This document shows positions 15,373-24,509 of a stretch of DNA of 64,000 bases, piece after piece; within the stretch, counting starts at the first letter, position 1; each line of letters opens with the position of its first letter. This DNA comes from Pseudalgibacter alginicilyticus (GTDB lineage: Bacteria > Bacteroidota > Bacteroidia > Flavobacteriales > Flavobacteriaceae), in contig NZ_CP012898.1 of the NCBI RefSeq assembly GCF_001310225.1, positions 2,976,001 through 3,040,000 on the forward strand, read 5' to 3'. The notes under the pieces were generated by a model. The model was given only the letters and a program-made list of their open reading frames with translations, was not told the DNA's origin and did not search any database. The position numbers and the translations under genes are program-made.

Positions 15373-16677
15373 ATGAGTATTGAAATTATAAGTATTATAG
15401 TGTTATTCGCTAGTTTTTTTACTTTACTTATGTTAAAAGTGCCTGTAGCATATTCTATAGGTATATCAACAACATTAAGTTTGTTGTTAAATATTGATAA
15501 TCTTCCCGGAATAACTACTATCGCTCAGCGTATGACCACGGGTATAGATAGTTTTGCACTTTTAGCCATTCCATTTTTTGTTCTGGCGGGTGAGATTATG
15601 AAACGAGGAGGTATTGCAAATCGAATGATAAATTTTGCAAAATCGTTGGTAGCTAGCCTTCCTGGAGGTTTAGCTTATGTAAATGTATTAGCATCCATGC
15701 TGTTTGGTGCTATATCAGGTTCTGCCATTGCAGCAGCTTCTGCAATAGGAAGTATAATGACGGATAGAATGGAAGAAGAAGGCTACCCAAGAGAGCTGAG
15801 TGCTTCCGTAAATATTACGTCTTCTACTACAGGGTTATTGATTCCTCCAAGTAATACATTAATTGTGTATGCTTTAGCTAGTGGCGGGTCTGCATCTGTC
15901 GCTGCCTTGTTTATTGCAGGTTATTTGCCAGGAATTTTATTAGGTTTTGCTATCATGGGCTATATTGCTTATGTGGCTATTACCAAAAAATTTGCCAAAG
16001 GCGCACGTGCGCCTTTATCTGAAATAGCAACAAATTTTGGAAATGCTTTTTTTAGTTTATTACTTCTTTTTATCGTTGTAGGTGGTATTGTTGCTGGGAT
16101 TTTTACAGCCACTGAAGCATCTGCTATTGCAGTTTTATATGCTGCTGTTTTGGCTTTAATTTATGGCGATATAAAAGTTAAAGATTTTCCAGATATTTTA
16201 TTAACAGCAGCCAGAACCACAGGTGTTGTTATGTTCTTAATCTGTACCTCAATGGCCATGTCATGGTTGTTTTCTTTTGAAGGTATCCCAGAACTTATGA
16301 GTGGGTTTTTATTGGAGCAATTTAGTAATAAGTTTGTCATCTTTTTAGTTATTAATTTAACTTTATTGATTATAGGGACCTTTATGGATATGACACCAGC
16401 TGTATTGATTTTTACTCCTATCTTTTTACCTGTTGTTGTAGCATTGGGGATGCATCCTGTACATTTTGGTATTGTATTGGTTTTAAATTTATGCGTTGGC
16501 TTGTGTACACCACCAGTTGGTACCATTCTTTTTGTTGGCAGTGGCGTAGCAAATGTATCTGTTACCAAAGTTATAAAACCGTTGTTGCCCTTTTTGTTAA
16601 TTATGATAATTGTTTTAATGCTTATTACTTATATTCCAGAAATATCAATGTTTTTACCAACATTGTTTGAACTGTAA
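15373..16677 (+). CDS. dctM: TRAP transporter large permease, DctM family
   Basis: A 434-residue polytopic protein, the Na+-coupled translocation subunit. Family motifs are visible: F-A-L-L-A-I-P-F-F-V-L-A-G-E-I-M near residue 60, G-A-I-S-G-S-A-I-A-A-A-S-A-I-G near 115, S-S-T-T-G-L-L-I-P-P-S-N near 155, and P-P-V-G-T close to the C-terminus. Length is normal. It closes the dctPQM operon, with a hairpin terminator directly downstream that separates it from the xylose genes. Confidence 0.93.
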   Translation: MSIEIISIIVLFASFFTLLMLKVPVAYSIGISTTLSLLLNIDNLPGITTIAQRMTTGIDSFALLAIPFFVLAGEIMKRGGIANRMINFAKSLVASLPGGLAYVNVLASMLFGAISGSAIAAASAIGSIMTDRMEEEGYPRELSASVNITSSTTGLLIPPSNTLIVYALASGGSASVAALFIAGYLPGILLGFAIMGYIAYVAITKKFAKGARAPLSEIATNFGNAFFSLLLLFIVVGGIVAGIFTATEASAIAVLYAAVLALIYGDIKVKDFPDILLTAARTTGVVMFLICTSMAMSWLFSFEGIPELMSGFLLEQFSNKFVIFLVINLTLLIIGTFMDMTPAVLIFTPIFLPVVVALGMHPVHFGIVLVLNLCVGLCTPPVGTILFVGSGVANVSVTKVIKPLLPFLLIMIIVLMLITYIPEISMFLPTLFEL

Positions 16678-16706
16678 TAATGTAATAAATTTTAAGAATT
16701 AAGTTT

Positions 16707-16746
16707 AAAAAAATGATATTGCAAATAATTGTCGTATCATTTTTTT
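16707..16746 (+). terminator. Terminator after dctM
   Basis: AAAAAAATGATA (16707-16718) pairs over 12 bp with TATCATTTTTTT (16735-16746) around a 16-base loop, and the stem itself ends in a T-run. It separates the TRAP operon from the regulator-xyl transcript. Confidence 0.6.
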
Positions 16747-16763
16747 AAGCTTAGTATCGCATA

Positions 16764-16780
16764 ACAGAACAGTACAGAAC
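16764..16780 (+). repeat. Direct repeat ACAGAAC just before the GntR gene
   Basis: ACAGAAC at 16764-16770 and 16774-16780, one helical turn apart, end one base before the ATG at 16782. It could be an autoregulatory site or an A-rich translation enhancer; no Shine-Dalgarno is visible. Confidence 0.3.
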
Positions 16781-16781
16781 A

Positions 16782-17789
16782 ATGAAAATAATGAAAGAAA
16801 CGCTTGCTTTTAGAATAAATCATAACAGTGATATTCCAAAGTATCAACAGTTAGTAAATGCTGTAAATGATGCTATTGCTAATAATAAACTTTCAATTGC
16901 TGATTTGTTGCCTTCTGTTAATTATATCTGTAAAACTCATACATTATCAAGAGATACAGTTTTTAAAGCCTATTCTATTTTAAAAGAACAGGGTGTAATT
17001 GAATCAGTGCCAAATAAAGGATATTATGTAGCTAGTAAAATAAGTAAAGTACTCTTGGTTTTGGATACTTTCAAAGCATATAAAGAGGTGTTATACCATT
17101 CTTTTATTAATAATTTATCAAAAAATATTATTACTGATGTACAATTTCATCATTATAATATTGAAAATTTTAAAACCATAATAAATAATGGGAAAGGTAA
17201 ATATTACAAGTATGTTGTTATGAATTTTGATCATAAAGATATTCCTTCGGTTATTTCAGAAATAGAAAACGATAAATTATTATTGATAGATTGGAACATT
17301 CACTCAAAGAATAATAACAATTTTGTATTCCAAGATTTTGGAAATTCAGTATTTGATGTTTTAACCAGGTCTAAAAATTTGTTTACAAAATATAAAGCCA
17401 TCCATTTTATATACCCTACATTCACGAACCATCCTAAAGAAACCATTTCAGCATTTAAAAAGTTCTGCAAAAAGTGCAAATTTGAGTATAAGATTATAAC
17501 AAATGCAGAGAGTTTCAAAATTGAAAAAGACATTGCTTATATTAGTGTTAGCGATCGGATTTTAGGTCTTTTTTTAGAACAATGCAGAGATTTAGGATTT
17601 GAACCAGGTGTAGATGTTGGTTTTTTATCATATAATGAAACGCCTATGAAAAAGTTTATTTACAAAGGTATTTCTGTTATTTCAACAGATTTTAAAGCAT
17701 TAGGTACAAAGGCAGCAGAATTTATAAGTAACGATTCGGCAATGCAGCATTACATTCCAACGAAATTAATATTAAGAGACTCATTATAA
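16782..17789 (+). CDS. GntR-family transcriptional regulator with LacI-type sensor domain
   Basis: A 335-residue regulator. Residues 10-80 form a GntR winged helix (Y-Q-Q-L-V-N-A-V-N-D-A-I, L-P-S-V-N-Y-I-C, L-S-R-D-T-V-F-K-A-Y-S-I-L-K-E-Q-G-V-I). The remainder resembles a periplasmic-binding-protein-like sugar sensor ending I-P-T-K-L-I-L-R-D-S-L. This GntR plus LacI-like layout is that of AraR/XylR-type pentose regulators. It is 2 bases upstream of xylulokinase, so a role in xylose control is well supported by context. An ATG three codons downstream (16791) is an alternative start. Confidence 0.85.
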   Translation: MKIMKETLAFRINHNSDIPKYQQLVNAVNDAIANNKLSIADLLPSVNYICKTHTLSRDTVFKAYSILKEQGVIESVPNKGYYVASKISKVLLVLDTFKAYKEVLYHSFINNLSKNIITDVQFHHYNIENFKTIINNGKGKYYKYVVMNFDHKDIPSVISEIENDKLLLIDWNIHSKNNNNFVFQDFGNSVFDVLTRSKNLFTKYKAIHFIYPTFTNHPKETISAFKKFCKKCKFEYKIITNAESFKIEKDIAYISVSDRILGLFLEQCRDLGFEPGVDVGFLSYNETPMKKFIYKGISVISTDFKALGTKAAEFISNDSAMQHYIPTKLILRDSL

Positions 17790-17791
17790 TT

Positions 17792-19276
17792 ATGTATTAT
17801 TTAGGATTAGATATAGGTAGTTCGTCTATTAAAGCAGCGTTAGTAGACATAGATTCTGGTAAAAGTTTAGGTGTTGTTCAAGAACCGAAAGAAGAAATGG
17901 GTATGTTTGCTCAAAAAAATGGTTGGGCAGAACAAGATCCAAACGATTGGTGGGAACATATTTGTAACGCTATTAAACGTTTAAAAAAGCAACACAATTT
18001 AAACGCTTCACAAATAAAAGGTATTGGTATTTCGTATCAAATGCATGGTTTGGTTTTGGTTGATAAAGCTGGAAATCCGCTTCGAAAAAGCATCATATGG
18101 TGCGATAGTAGGGCCGTTGAAATTGGGCATAACGCCTTTGCAGAACTTGGAGAAGAAAAATGTGCATTGCAACTATTAAATTCACCTGCAAACTTTACCG
18201 CTTCAAAATTAAAATGGGTAAAAGATAATGAACCAGAAATTTATAAAAAAGCGCATAAGTTTATGCTGCCAGGAGATTACATTGCTTATAAATTTTCAAA
18301 TAAAATAAATACCACTATTTCAGGATTGTCTGAAGGTATTTTCTGGGACTTTAAAAATGATAAGGTGGCAGATTTTCTACTTGAATATTATGGTATTGAT
18401 AAAAATCTTGTGCCCGATATTGTTGATATATTTGGAGTACAATCGGTTGTAGATGAAAAAGGTGAAGTTGATAGCGGAATTGCAGCAGGTACACCTATTT
18501 ATTACCGTGCTGGCGACCAACCTAATAATGCCTTGTCGTTAAATGTATTTAATCCTGGCGAAGTAGCCGCAACTGGAGGTACTTCGGGTGTGGTATATGC
18601 AGTTACAGATAATCTTTCAGGAAAGGAAAGTACCAGAGTTAATAATTTTGCACATGTTAATTATACTAAATTAAAACCAAGAATAGGTAAACTTTTAAAT
18701 ATCAACGGAGCAGGAATTCAATACCGTTGGCTCTTAAATAATTTAAATGTTAGCTCTTATGAAGAGATGAATACATTAGCTTCAGATATACCAATAGGAT
18801 CAGACGGTGTTTGTATGTTGCCCTTTGGTAATGGAGCTGAACGCATGTTAAATAACATGGAAATTGGTACTCGATTGGTTAATATCAATTTAAACAATCA
18901 TAACAAAGCACATTTATGTAGAGCTGCTTTGGAAGGTATTGCATTTTCCTTTATTTATGGCATGGAAATTCTAAAATCCGATGGTATTAAACCCAGTGTA
19001 ATCCGAGCTGGAAACGATAATTTATTTCGTTCAGAAATATTTGCAAACACGGTAGCAACTCTAATCGGTCAAGAAATTGAAATTTATAATACTACCGGAG
19101 CCATTGGGGCTGCACGAGCAGCTAACTTACATAAAGGTAATTTTGAACATTTTGGTAAAGTAATTATGGACAATGACCACGTTATGACTTTTATGCCTTT
19201 TAAAGACAAAACAGCGTATGTGGCAGCATACCATAATTGGAAAAAAGAATTAGAACTTATTTTAAATAAACAATAG
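17792..19276 (+). CDS. xylB: Xylulokinase (FGGY family)
   Basis: A 494-residue carbohydrate kinase that phosphorylates D-xylulose with ATP. The N-terminal G-L-D-I-G-S-S-S-I-K is the phosphate-1 loop, G-I-S-Y-Q-M-H-G-L-V is the substrate-side motif, R-A-G-D-Q-P-N-N-A-L carries the catalytic Asp, and R-A-A-L-E-G-I-A-F-S-F begins the second FGGY signature. Immediately follows the GntR gene and precedes xylA by 155 bases that contain only a weak A/T hairpin. Confidence 0.93.
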   Translation: MYYLGLDIGSSSIKAALVDIDSGKSLGVVQEPKEEMGMFAQKNGWAEQDPNDWWEHICNAIKRLKKQHNLNASQIKGIGISYQMHGLVLVDKAGNPLRKSIIWCDSRAVEIGHNAFAELGEEKCALQLLNSPANFTASKLKWVKDNEPEIYKKAHKFMLPGDYIAYKFSNKINTTISGLSEGIFWDFKNDKVADFLLEYYGIDKNLVPDIVDIFGVQSVVDEKGEVDSGIAAGTPIYYRAGDQPNNALSLNVFNPGEVAATGGTSGVVYAVTDNLSGKESTRVNNFAHVNYTKLKPRIGKLLNINGAGIQYRWLLNNLNVSSYEEMNTLASDIPIGSDGVCMLPFGNGAERMLNNMEIGTRLVNINLNNHNKAHLCRAALEGIAFSFIYGMEILKSDGIKPSVIRAGNDNLFRSEIFANTVATLIGQEIEIYNTTGAIGAARAANLHKGNFEHFGKVIMDNDHVMTFMPFKDKTAYVAAYHNWKKELELILNKQ

Positions 19277-19313
19277 TTGGGAGTTACCAAAGGGGGCAGG
19301 CTTATAGCAGTCA

Positions 19314-19343
19314 CTTTTTTGTTGCGCCAATATAACAAAAAAG
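19314..19343. other. A/T-rich hairpin in the xylB-xylA gap
   Basis: CTTTTTTGTT (19314-19323) pairs with AACAAAAAAG (19334-19343) around GCGCCAATAT. It may set relative xylB and xylA levels by partial termination or mRNA processing. The rest of the 155-base gap shows no gene. Confidence 0.35.
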
Positions 19344-19431
19344 AGCTTCAATAACAGCTTCATCCTTAATGCTAATGGCAACTAAAATCAAGAAAACAAT
19401 TAAACCAATAAACAAATAAATATTTTACAAT

Positions 19432-20757
19432 ATGGCAACTTTAGGAAACAAAGAATACTTTAAAGGTATTGGAGACATCAAATTTGAAGGAAAAGAATCA
19501 GACAATCCTCTAGCCTTTAAATACTACAATCCAGACCAGGTTGTAGCAGGAAAAACGATGAAAGAATGGTTTAAATTTTCAGTGGCTTACTGGCATACGT
19601 TCTGTGGTCAAGGTTCTGACCCCTTTGGTCCAGGAACACAAAATTTCCCTTGGGATCAATCTTCAAATCCTATTCAAGCAGCAAAAGATAAAGCTGATGC
19701 CGCTTTTGAATTTATTACAAAAATGGGTTTTGGCTATTACTGTTTTCATGATTTCGATTTAATTCAAGAAGGAGCAACCTTTGCAGAGTCAGAATCTAGA
19801 TTGGCAACCATAACTGATTATTTAAAACAAAAACAAGCTGCTTCAGGGATTAAATTATTATGGGGAACAGCTAATTGTTTTTCTAATCCAAGATACATGA
19901 ATGGAGCAGCAACCAATCCAGATTTTAATGTAGTTGCCCGAGCAGGTGGACAAATAAAATTGGCCTTAGATGCAACTATTGCTTTAGGGGGTGAAAATTA
20001 TGTGTTCTGGGGAGGTCGTGAAGGTTACATGTCTTTATTAAATACAGATATGAGCCGTGAATTAGATCACATGGGACAATTTTTAGGTATGGCGAGAGAC
20101 TATGCAAGAGCACAAGGATTTAAAGGGAATTTCTTTATAGAACCAAAACCAATGGAGCCATCAAAGCATCAATATGATTTTGATACAGCAACAGCTATTG
20201 GTTTCCTAAAAGAATATGGGTTAGATAAAGATTTTAAAATAAATATTGAAGTCAATCATGCCACCTTAGCTCAGCATACTTTTCAACACGAAATTGAAAC
20301 AGCAGCTAAAGCAGGTATGTTAGGAAGTTTAGATGCTAACCGTGGTGATTACCAAAACGGATGGGATACAGACCAGTTTCCAAATAACATTCAAGAAACT
20401 ACTGAAGCCATGTTAGTATTTTTAAAAGCTGGTGGCTTACAAGGTGGGGGTGTTAATTTTGATGCTAAAATTAGAAGAAATTCAACCGATATGGAAGATG
20501 TTTTTTATGCACATATTGGAGGAGCTGATACCTTTGCAAGAGCCTTGTTGGTAGCAGATAACATCATCACATCATCCCCATATGAAACCTTAAGAAAAGA
20601 ACGTTATAGTTCTTTTGACTCTGGTAGTGGAAAAGATTTTGAAAATGGAAAATTAAATTTGCAGGATTTGTACAAAATTGCTCATGCAAATGGTGAACTT
20701 AAATTACAAAGTGGTAAACAAGAGTTGTTTGAAAATATTATAAATCAATATGTATAA
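19432..20757 (+). CDS. xylA: Xylose isomerase
   Basis: A 441-residue class II xylose isomerase converting D-xylose to D-xylulose. Catalytic and metal-binding segments are present: F-H-D-F-D-L with the proton-shuttling His, [29 protein letters not shown], and S-L-D-A-N-R-G-D ... W-D-T-D-Q-F-P with the aspartates of metal site 2. Length matches the class. Its stop codon shares a base with the start of the transporter gene (TAATG), so the two are translationally coupled. Confidence 0.97.
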   Translation: MATLGNKEYFKGIGDIKFEGKESDNPLAFKYYNPDQVVAGKTMKEWFKFSVAYWHTFCGQGSDPFGPGTQNFPWDQSSNPIQAAKDKADAAFEFITKMGFGYYCFHDFDLIQEGATFAESESRLATITDYLKQKQAASGIKLLWGTANCFSNPRYMNGAATNPDFNVVARAGGQIKLALDATIALGGENYVFWGGREGYMSLLNTDMSRELDHMGQFLGMARDYARAQGFKGNFFIEPKPMEPSKHQYDFDTATAIGFLKEYGLDKDFKINIEVNHATLAQHTFQHEIETAAKAGMLGSLDANRGDYQNGWDTDQFPNNIQETTEAMLVFLKAGGLQGGGVNFDAKIRRNSTDMEDVFYAHIGGADTFARALLVADNIITSSPYETLRKERYSSFDSGSGKDFENGKLNLQDLYKIAHANGELKLQSGKQELFENIINQYV

Positions 20758-22139
20758 TGGAAAAGCAAAATAAGATACTTGTTTATGTAGTAACTATCGT
20801 TGCTACATTAGGAGGTTTGCTATTTGGTTATGATACGGCCGTAATATCTGGTGCTGAAAAATCAATTCAAGCATTTTTAATTGATAGCCAGGGGTTAAGT
20901 TCATTTTTACATGGTATTACAGTGTCATCGGCATTGATTGGTTGTATTATTGGAGGAGCCATATCAGGAATCGTATCTAGTAGGTATGGTCGAAAAAAGG
21001 CTTTAATTATTGCGGGTTTTCTGTTTTTATTATCCGCTTTGGGTTCTGGAAATCCTGAATTTTTATTTTTTGAAAGAGGTACTCCTTCTATAGGATTGTT
21101 GTGGATGTTTAATTTTTACCGTATTATAGGGGGTATTGGTGTTGGTTTAGCTTCGGCAGTTTGTCCTATGTATATTGGTGAAATTGCCCCAGCAGAAATT
21201 CGAGGAAAATTGGTTTCTTTAAATCAATTTGCTATAATATTTGGAATGTTAGTAGTTTACTTTGTAAATTGGGGTATAGCTGACGGACAAAGCATTGAAT
21301 GGATAAATGAAATTGGATGGAGGAGAATGTTTGTATCTGAAGCTATTCCTGCATCTATATTTGCTGGTCTTATGTTTTTTATGCCCGAAACACCTCGATA
21401 TTTGGCATTACAGAACAAAGATGAAAAAGCACTGTCTATTCTTACTCGTTTTAACGGGGCTGAAAAAGCAAATGAGATTCTTGTTGCAATAAAAAAATCT
21501 GTAAAAACAACCACTAAAGGTAAAATACTTTCTTATGGTAAAGGGGTGATAATTGTAGGTGTTTTATTGTCTGTTTTTCAGCAATTTGTAGGGATTAACG
21601 TAGCTTTGTATTATGCGCCTCGTATTTTTGAAAGTATGGGGGCGGCTAAAGATGCCTCCATGTTGCAAACTATTATAATGGGGCTTGTAAATGTTGTGTT
21701 TACGGTTATAGCTATTTTAACTGTTGACAAATGGGGAAGAAAACCACTATTAATTACCGGTTCTATAGGCATGGCTATTGGTATGTTTGCCATTTCAATC
21801 TTAGCATTTCAAGGTATTATAGGTATGGCAACATTGGTTTTTATTATAATTTATACCGCTTCGTTTATGATGAGTTGGGGACCTGTTTGTTGGGTTCTTA
21901 TTTCAGAAATTTATCCAAATAAAATTAGAAGTCAGGCCATAGCTATTGCAGTTGCAGCACAATGGGCAGCTAATTTCTTCATTTCTTCTACATACCCACC
22001 CATGATGGAATTCAGTAGTGGAGGCACTTATTTATTTTATGGGATAATGAGTGTTGTTTCTGCTCTTTTTGTTTGGAAAATGGTGCCAGAAACAAAAGGA
22101 AAAACATTGGAAGAGATGGAAAGACTTTGGACCAAATAA
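20757..22139 (+). CDS. xylE: MFS sugar porter, probable D-xylose/H+ symporter
   Basis: A 460-residue major facilitator with twelve helices and sugar-porter signatures: G-G-L-L-F-G-Y-D-T-A-V-I-S-G in helix 1, R-Y-G-R-K-K-A after helix 2, P-E-T-P-R-Y-L in the central loop, Q-Q-F-V-G-I-N-V-A-L-Y-Y in helix 7, and V-P-E-T-K-G-K-T-L-E-E-M at the C-terminus. Coupling to xylA makes xylose the likely substrate. This is the second transporter of the island beside the TRAP system. A terminator follows. Confidence 0.9.
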   Translation: MEKQNKILVYVVTIVATLGGLLFGYDTAVISGAEKSIQAFLIDSQGLSSFLHGITVSSALIGCIIGGAISGIVSSRYGRKKALIIAGFLFLLSALGSGNPEFLFFERGTPSIGLLWMFNFYRIIGGIGVGLASAVCPMYIGEIAPAEIRGKLVSLNQFAIIFGMLVVYFVNWGIADGQSIEWINEIGWRRMFVSEAIPASIFAGLMFFMPETPRYLALQNKDEKALSILTRFNGAEKANEILVAIKKSVKTTTKGKILSYGKGVIIVGVLLSVFQQFVGINVALYYAPRIFESMGAAKDASMLQTIIMGLVNVVFTVIAILTVDKWGRKPLLITGSIGMAIGMFAISILAFQGIIGMATLVFIIIYTASFMMSWGPVCWVLISEIYPNKIRSQAIAIAVAAQWAANFFISSTYPPMMEFSSGGTYLFYGIMSVVSALFVWKMVPETKGKTLEEMERLWTK

Positions 22140-22176
22140 GTAATTTATAAATTAAATCTTATCTTTTTTATAATAT

Positions 22177-22212
22177 AAAACCCCTGAATTATTTGCTGAT
22201 CCAAGGGGTTTT
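22177..22212 (+). terminator. Terminator of the GntR-xylBAE operon
   Basis: AAAACCCCT (22177-22185) pairs with AGGGGTTTT (22204-22212) around an 18-base loop, and T-rich sequence follows. It lies between the convergent xylE and T9SS-protein genes. Confidence 0.65.
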
Positions 22213-22237
22213 GTATTATGTTTTAATAGAAAATGTT

Positions 22238-22579
22238 TTACATAATAATTAACTTCCTTGATTCACTGATTCCATTTTCTGTAACTTTTAATATATATAC
22301 ACCAGAATTTAATTTAGAAATGTTTAATTCTTTATTAATAAGTTCTGCGTTATAAACTTGTTTGCCTAAAACATTATAAATTTCAACTTTTTTAGTTAAG
22401 TTACTTTTTGAAGTAATGTAAATATATTGTTTTCCGCTTTGGACTGGGTTAGGATATATAGATAAGCCTTCTATTTTGTGGTCATTAGAAGATGTGTTAA
22501 CATCAGATTGAGTATACCCTAATTGTGGAATTATGAATGTTAAAGAAAAAAGTATTGCTAAAAAGTATTTTTTTTGCAT
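22238..22579 (-). CDS. Minimal T9SS type A C-terminal sorting domain protein
   Basis: Only 113 residues: a Sec signal peptide (about 1-23, cleavage after Y-T-Q), a linker of about 15 residues, then a full type A sorting domain (I-Y-P-N-P-V ... V-E-I-Y-N-V-L-G-K-Q-V-Y ... L-N-S-G-V-Y-I-L-K-V). Type A domains normally target a large N-terminal cargo to the type IX secretion system for cleavage and surface attachment. Here there is practically no cargo. The frame is intact with its own start, so it is either a functional mini-protein or the remnant of a deleted secreted protein. Confidence 0.8.
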   Translation of the reverse strand: MQKKYFLAILFSLTFIIPQLGYTQSDVNTSSNDHKIEGLSIYPNPVQSGKQYIYITSKSNLTKKVEIYNVLGKQVYNAELINKELNISKLNSGVYILKVTENGISESRKLIIM

Positions 22580-22764
22580 ATGTCACGTTTTATTAGGATA
22601 AAAGTACTATATTCCTTTCAAAAGCTGTGCCAAACAAGTGTTAAAGATTTGTTAGTTACATCGAAAAGTTAATATTGTGTAACTCTTAGGTTACCTAAAT
22701 GTTATTTGTTTAAATAACCATAATATGTATGTGTTATTAGTTTTATTTTTACTTGATTATAAAT

Positions 22765-22772
22765 TAACTTTG
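22765..22772 (+). promoter_or_regulatory. -7 element of the response-regulator gene, four bases from the start codon
   Basis: TAACTTTG fits TAnnTTTG; CCGC and the ATG at 22777 follow. The geometry is the same as for glyQS and implies a leaderless mRNA. Upstream, TTAGGT-T-ACCTAA (22686-22698) and GTTATTT/AAATAAC (22701-22718) are inverted repeats that could be regulator sites. Confidence 0.55.
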
Positions 22773-22776
22773 CCGC

Positions 22777-23457
22777 ATGAATAAAAAGGATATTAAAATA
22801 CTTTTAGTTGACGATGAGCCTGATATTTTAGAAATTGTTGGTTACAATTTATCTAATGAAGGCTATCAAGTTATTACAGCAGAAAACGGTTTAGAAGCTG
22901 TAAAAAAAGCTAAAAAAGAATTGCCTCACCTAATTATTATGGATGTGATGATGCCAGAAATGGATGGTATTGAGGCTTGTGAAAATATTAGAAAAAATCC
23001 AGATTTAAAGGATACCATAGTTACATTTCTAACAGCACGAGGAGAAGATTATTCACAAGTAGCGGGATTTGATGCTGGAGCAGATGATTATATAACAAAG
23101 CCTATTAAACCAAAAGTGTTAGTTAGTAAAGTGAAAGCTTTGTTGAGACGTTTTAAAGAAGAGGAAGTAAGCAGTACTGTTAAAGTTGGCAACTTAATTA
23201 TTGATAGAGATGAATATAAAATCATTTTAGGCAAAAAAGAAATTGTTTTACCTAGAAAAGAATTTGAATTATTATCTTTATTAGCATCAAAACCAGGAAA
23301 AGTCTTTAAGCGTGATGAAATTTTAGACAGTGTGTGGGGAAATGAAGTGGTTGTAGGAGGAAGAACAATAGATGTTCATATCCGTAAACTTAGAGAGAAA
23401 ATTGGCGATGAGTCTTTTAAAACTATAAAAGGTGTCGGCTATAAGTTTGTTGACTAA
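22777..23457 (+). CDS. OmpR/PhoB-family response regulator
   Basis: A 226-residue two-domain regulator. The receiver domain (1-120) has the acidic pair D12-D13, the phospho-acceptor Asp56 in L-I-I-M-D-V-M-M-P, and the Lys in I-T-K-P-I. The winged-helix output domain (about 130-226) ends R-T-I-D-V-H-I-R-K-L-R-E-K-I ... V-R/K-G-V-G-Y-K-F. Eight bases upstream of its histidine kinase. Close to PhoB in outline; the regulon is not deducible because no phosphate genes are nearby. Confidence 0.93.
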   Translation: MNKKDIKILLVDDEPDILEIVGYNLSNEGYQVITAENGLEAVKKAKKELPHLIIMDVMMPEMDGIEACENIRKNPDLKDTIVTFLTARGEDYSQVAGFDAGADDYITKPIKPKVLVSKVKALLRRFKEEEVSSTVKVGNLIIDRDEYKIILGKKEIVLPRKEFELLSLLASKPGKVFKRDEILDSVWGNEVVVGGRTIDVHIRKLREKIGDESFKTIKGVGYKFVD

Positions 23458-23465
23458 AATAATAA

Positions 23466-24509
23466 ATGCAGACAAAATTTAAAAAATCTTATCGCTTTGC
23501 GATTAAAACATCGCTATACATAACTTTGTTTATAACGCTCTTAATGAGTGTTTTTTTATATGGTTATTATACAATAAATGTATTGGTTATCTTAATTTTT
23601 GCTATTTGTTGTTACTTCTTTTCTTTTTTAGTTATTCAATATAGGGTTGAACGTTTTATATACAAGCGGGTTAAAAAAATATATGATGATTTAACACTTC
23701 TTGAATCCACTAGTTTAACAAAAGGGCCTATCACAACAGATATGAACACCTTAACTCAGGAAATAGACAAGTTTGCGCGGAATAAAAAACTTCAAATAGA
23801 AACATTAAAGGTTAGAGAAAAATATAGAAAAGAGTTTTTTGGAAATGTGTCTCATGAATTAAAAACGCCATTATTTACAGTTCAAGGCTATATTTTAACA
23901 TTGCTTGAGGGGGCTATGAATGATGAAAAATTAAGAGAAAAATATTTGGAGCGAGCTAGTAAAGGGGTAGAAAGACTCAGCTATATTGTGAAAGATTTAG
24001 ATATGATTACTAAATTGGAAGTAGGTGATTTAAGTCTTAATATTGAAACTTTTGATATTGTTGAGCTAATAAAAAGTGTATTTGATATGCTTGAAATGAA
24101 AGCTCATAAAAAAAGAATAACTCTTACTTTTGATACCAATTACAGGAATCCTATTTTGGTAAATGCAGATAAAGAGCGTATTCAGCAAGTTATAGTTAAT
24201 CTTATTGTTAACTCGATAAAATACGGTCAAGAACGCGGTACTACAGAAGTTAGTATTGAAAATTTAATAAAAAACAAAGTGATTGTACGTGTTACAGATA
24301 ATGGTGAAGGTATTGCCAAAGCACATATTTCACGATTGTTTGAGCGTTTTTATAGAGTAGATAAAAGTGGTTCAAGAAAAGAAGGAGGGTCTGGTTTAGG
24401 CTTATCCATAGTAAAGCATATTATTGAAGCTCATGATGAAAAAATATATGTGGAAAGTGAATTTGATGTTGGGAGTGAGTTTTCATTTACTCTCGAAAAG
24501 GCTAAATAA
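23466..24509 (+). CDS. Sensor histidine kinase (PhoR-like)
   Basis: A 347-residue kinase with two adjacent N-terminal membrane helices (about 12-58) and hardly any periplasmic loop, so the signal is likely sensed in or near the membrane. The dimerisation/phospho-acceptor motif F-F-G-N-V-S-H-E-L-K-T-P puts the His at 130. The catalytic domain has the N box (N-L-I-V-N-S-I-K-Y-G), G1 (D-N-G-E-G-I) and G2 (G-S-G-L-G-L-S-I-V-K). The last 27 bases overlap the convergent glycosyltransferase gene. Confidence 0.92.
   Translation: MQTKFKKSYRFAIKTSLYITLFITLLMSVFLYGYYTINVLVILIFAICCYFFSFLVIQYRVERFIYKRVKKIYDDLTLLESTSLTKGPITTDMNTLTQEIDKFARNKKLQIETLKVREKYRKEFFGNVSHELKTPLFTVQGYILTLLEGAMNDEKLREKYLERASKGVERLSYIVKDLDMITKLEVGDLSLNIETFDIVELIKSVFDMLEMKAHKKRITLTFDTNYRNPILVNADKERIQQVIVNLIVNSIKYGQERGTTEVSIENLIKNKVIVRVTDNGEGIAKAHISRLFERFYRVDKSGSRKEGGSGLGLSIVKHIIEAHDEKIYVESEFDVGSEFSFTLEKAK

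Noticed and set aside
16161-16568. Minus-strand frame of 135 codons inside dctM
   Set aside because: Shadow of a hydrophobic membrane-protein gene; no promoter or family resemblance.
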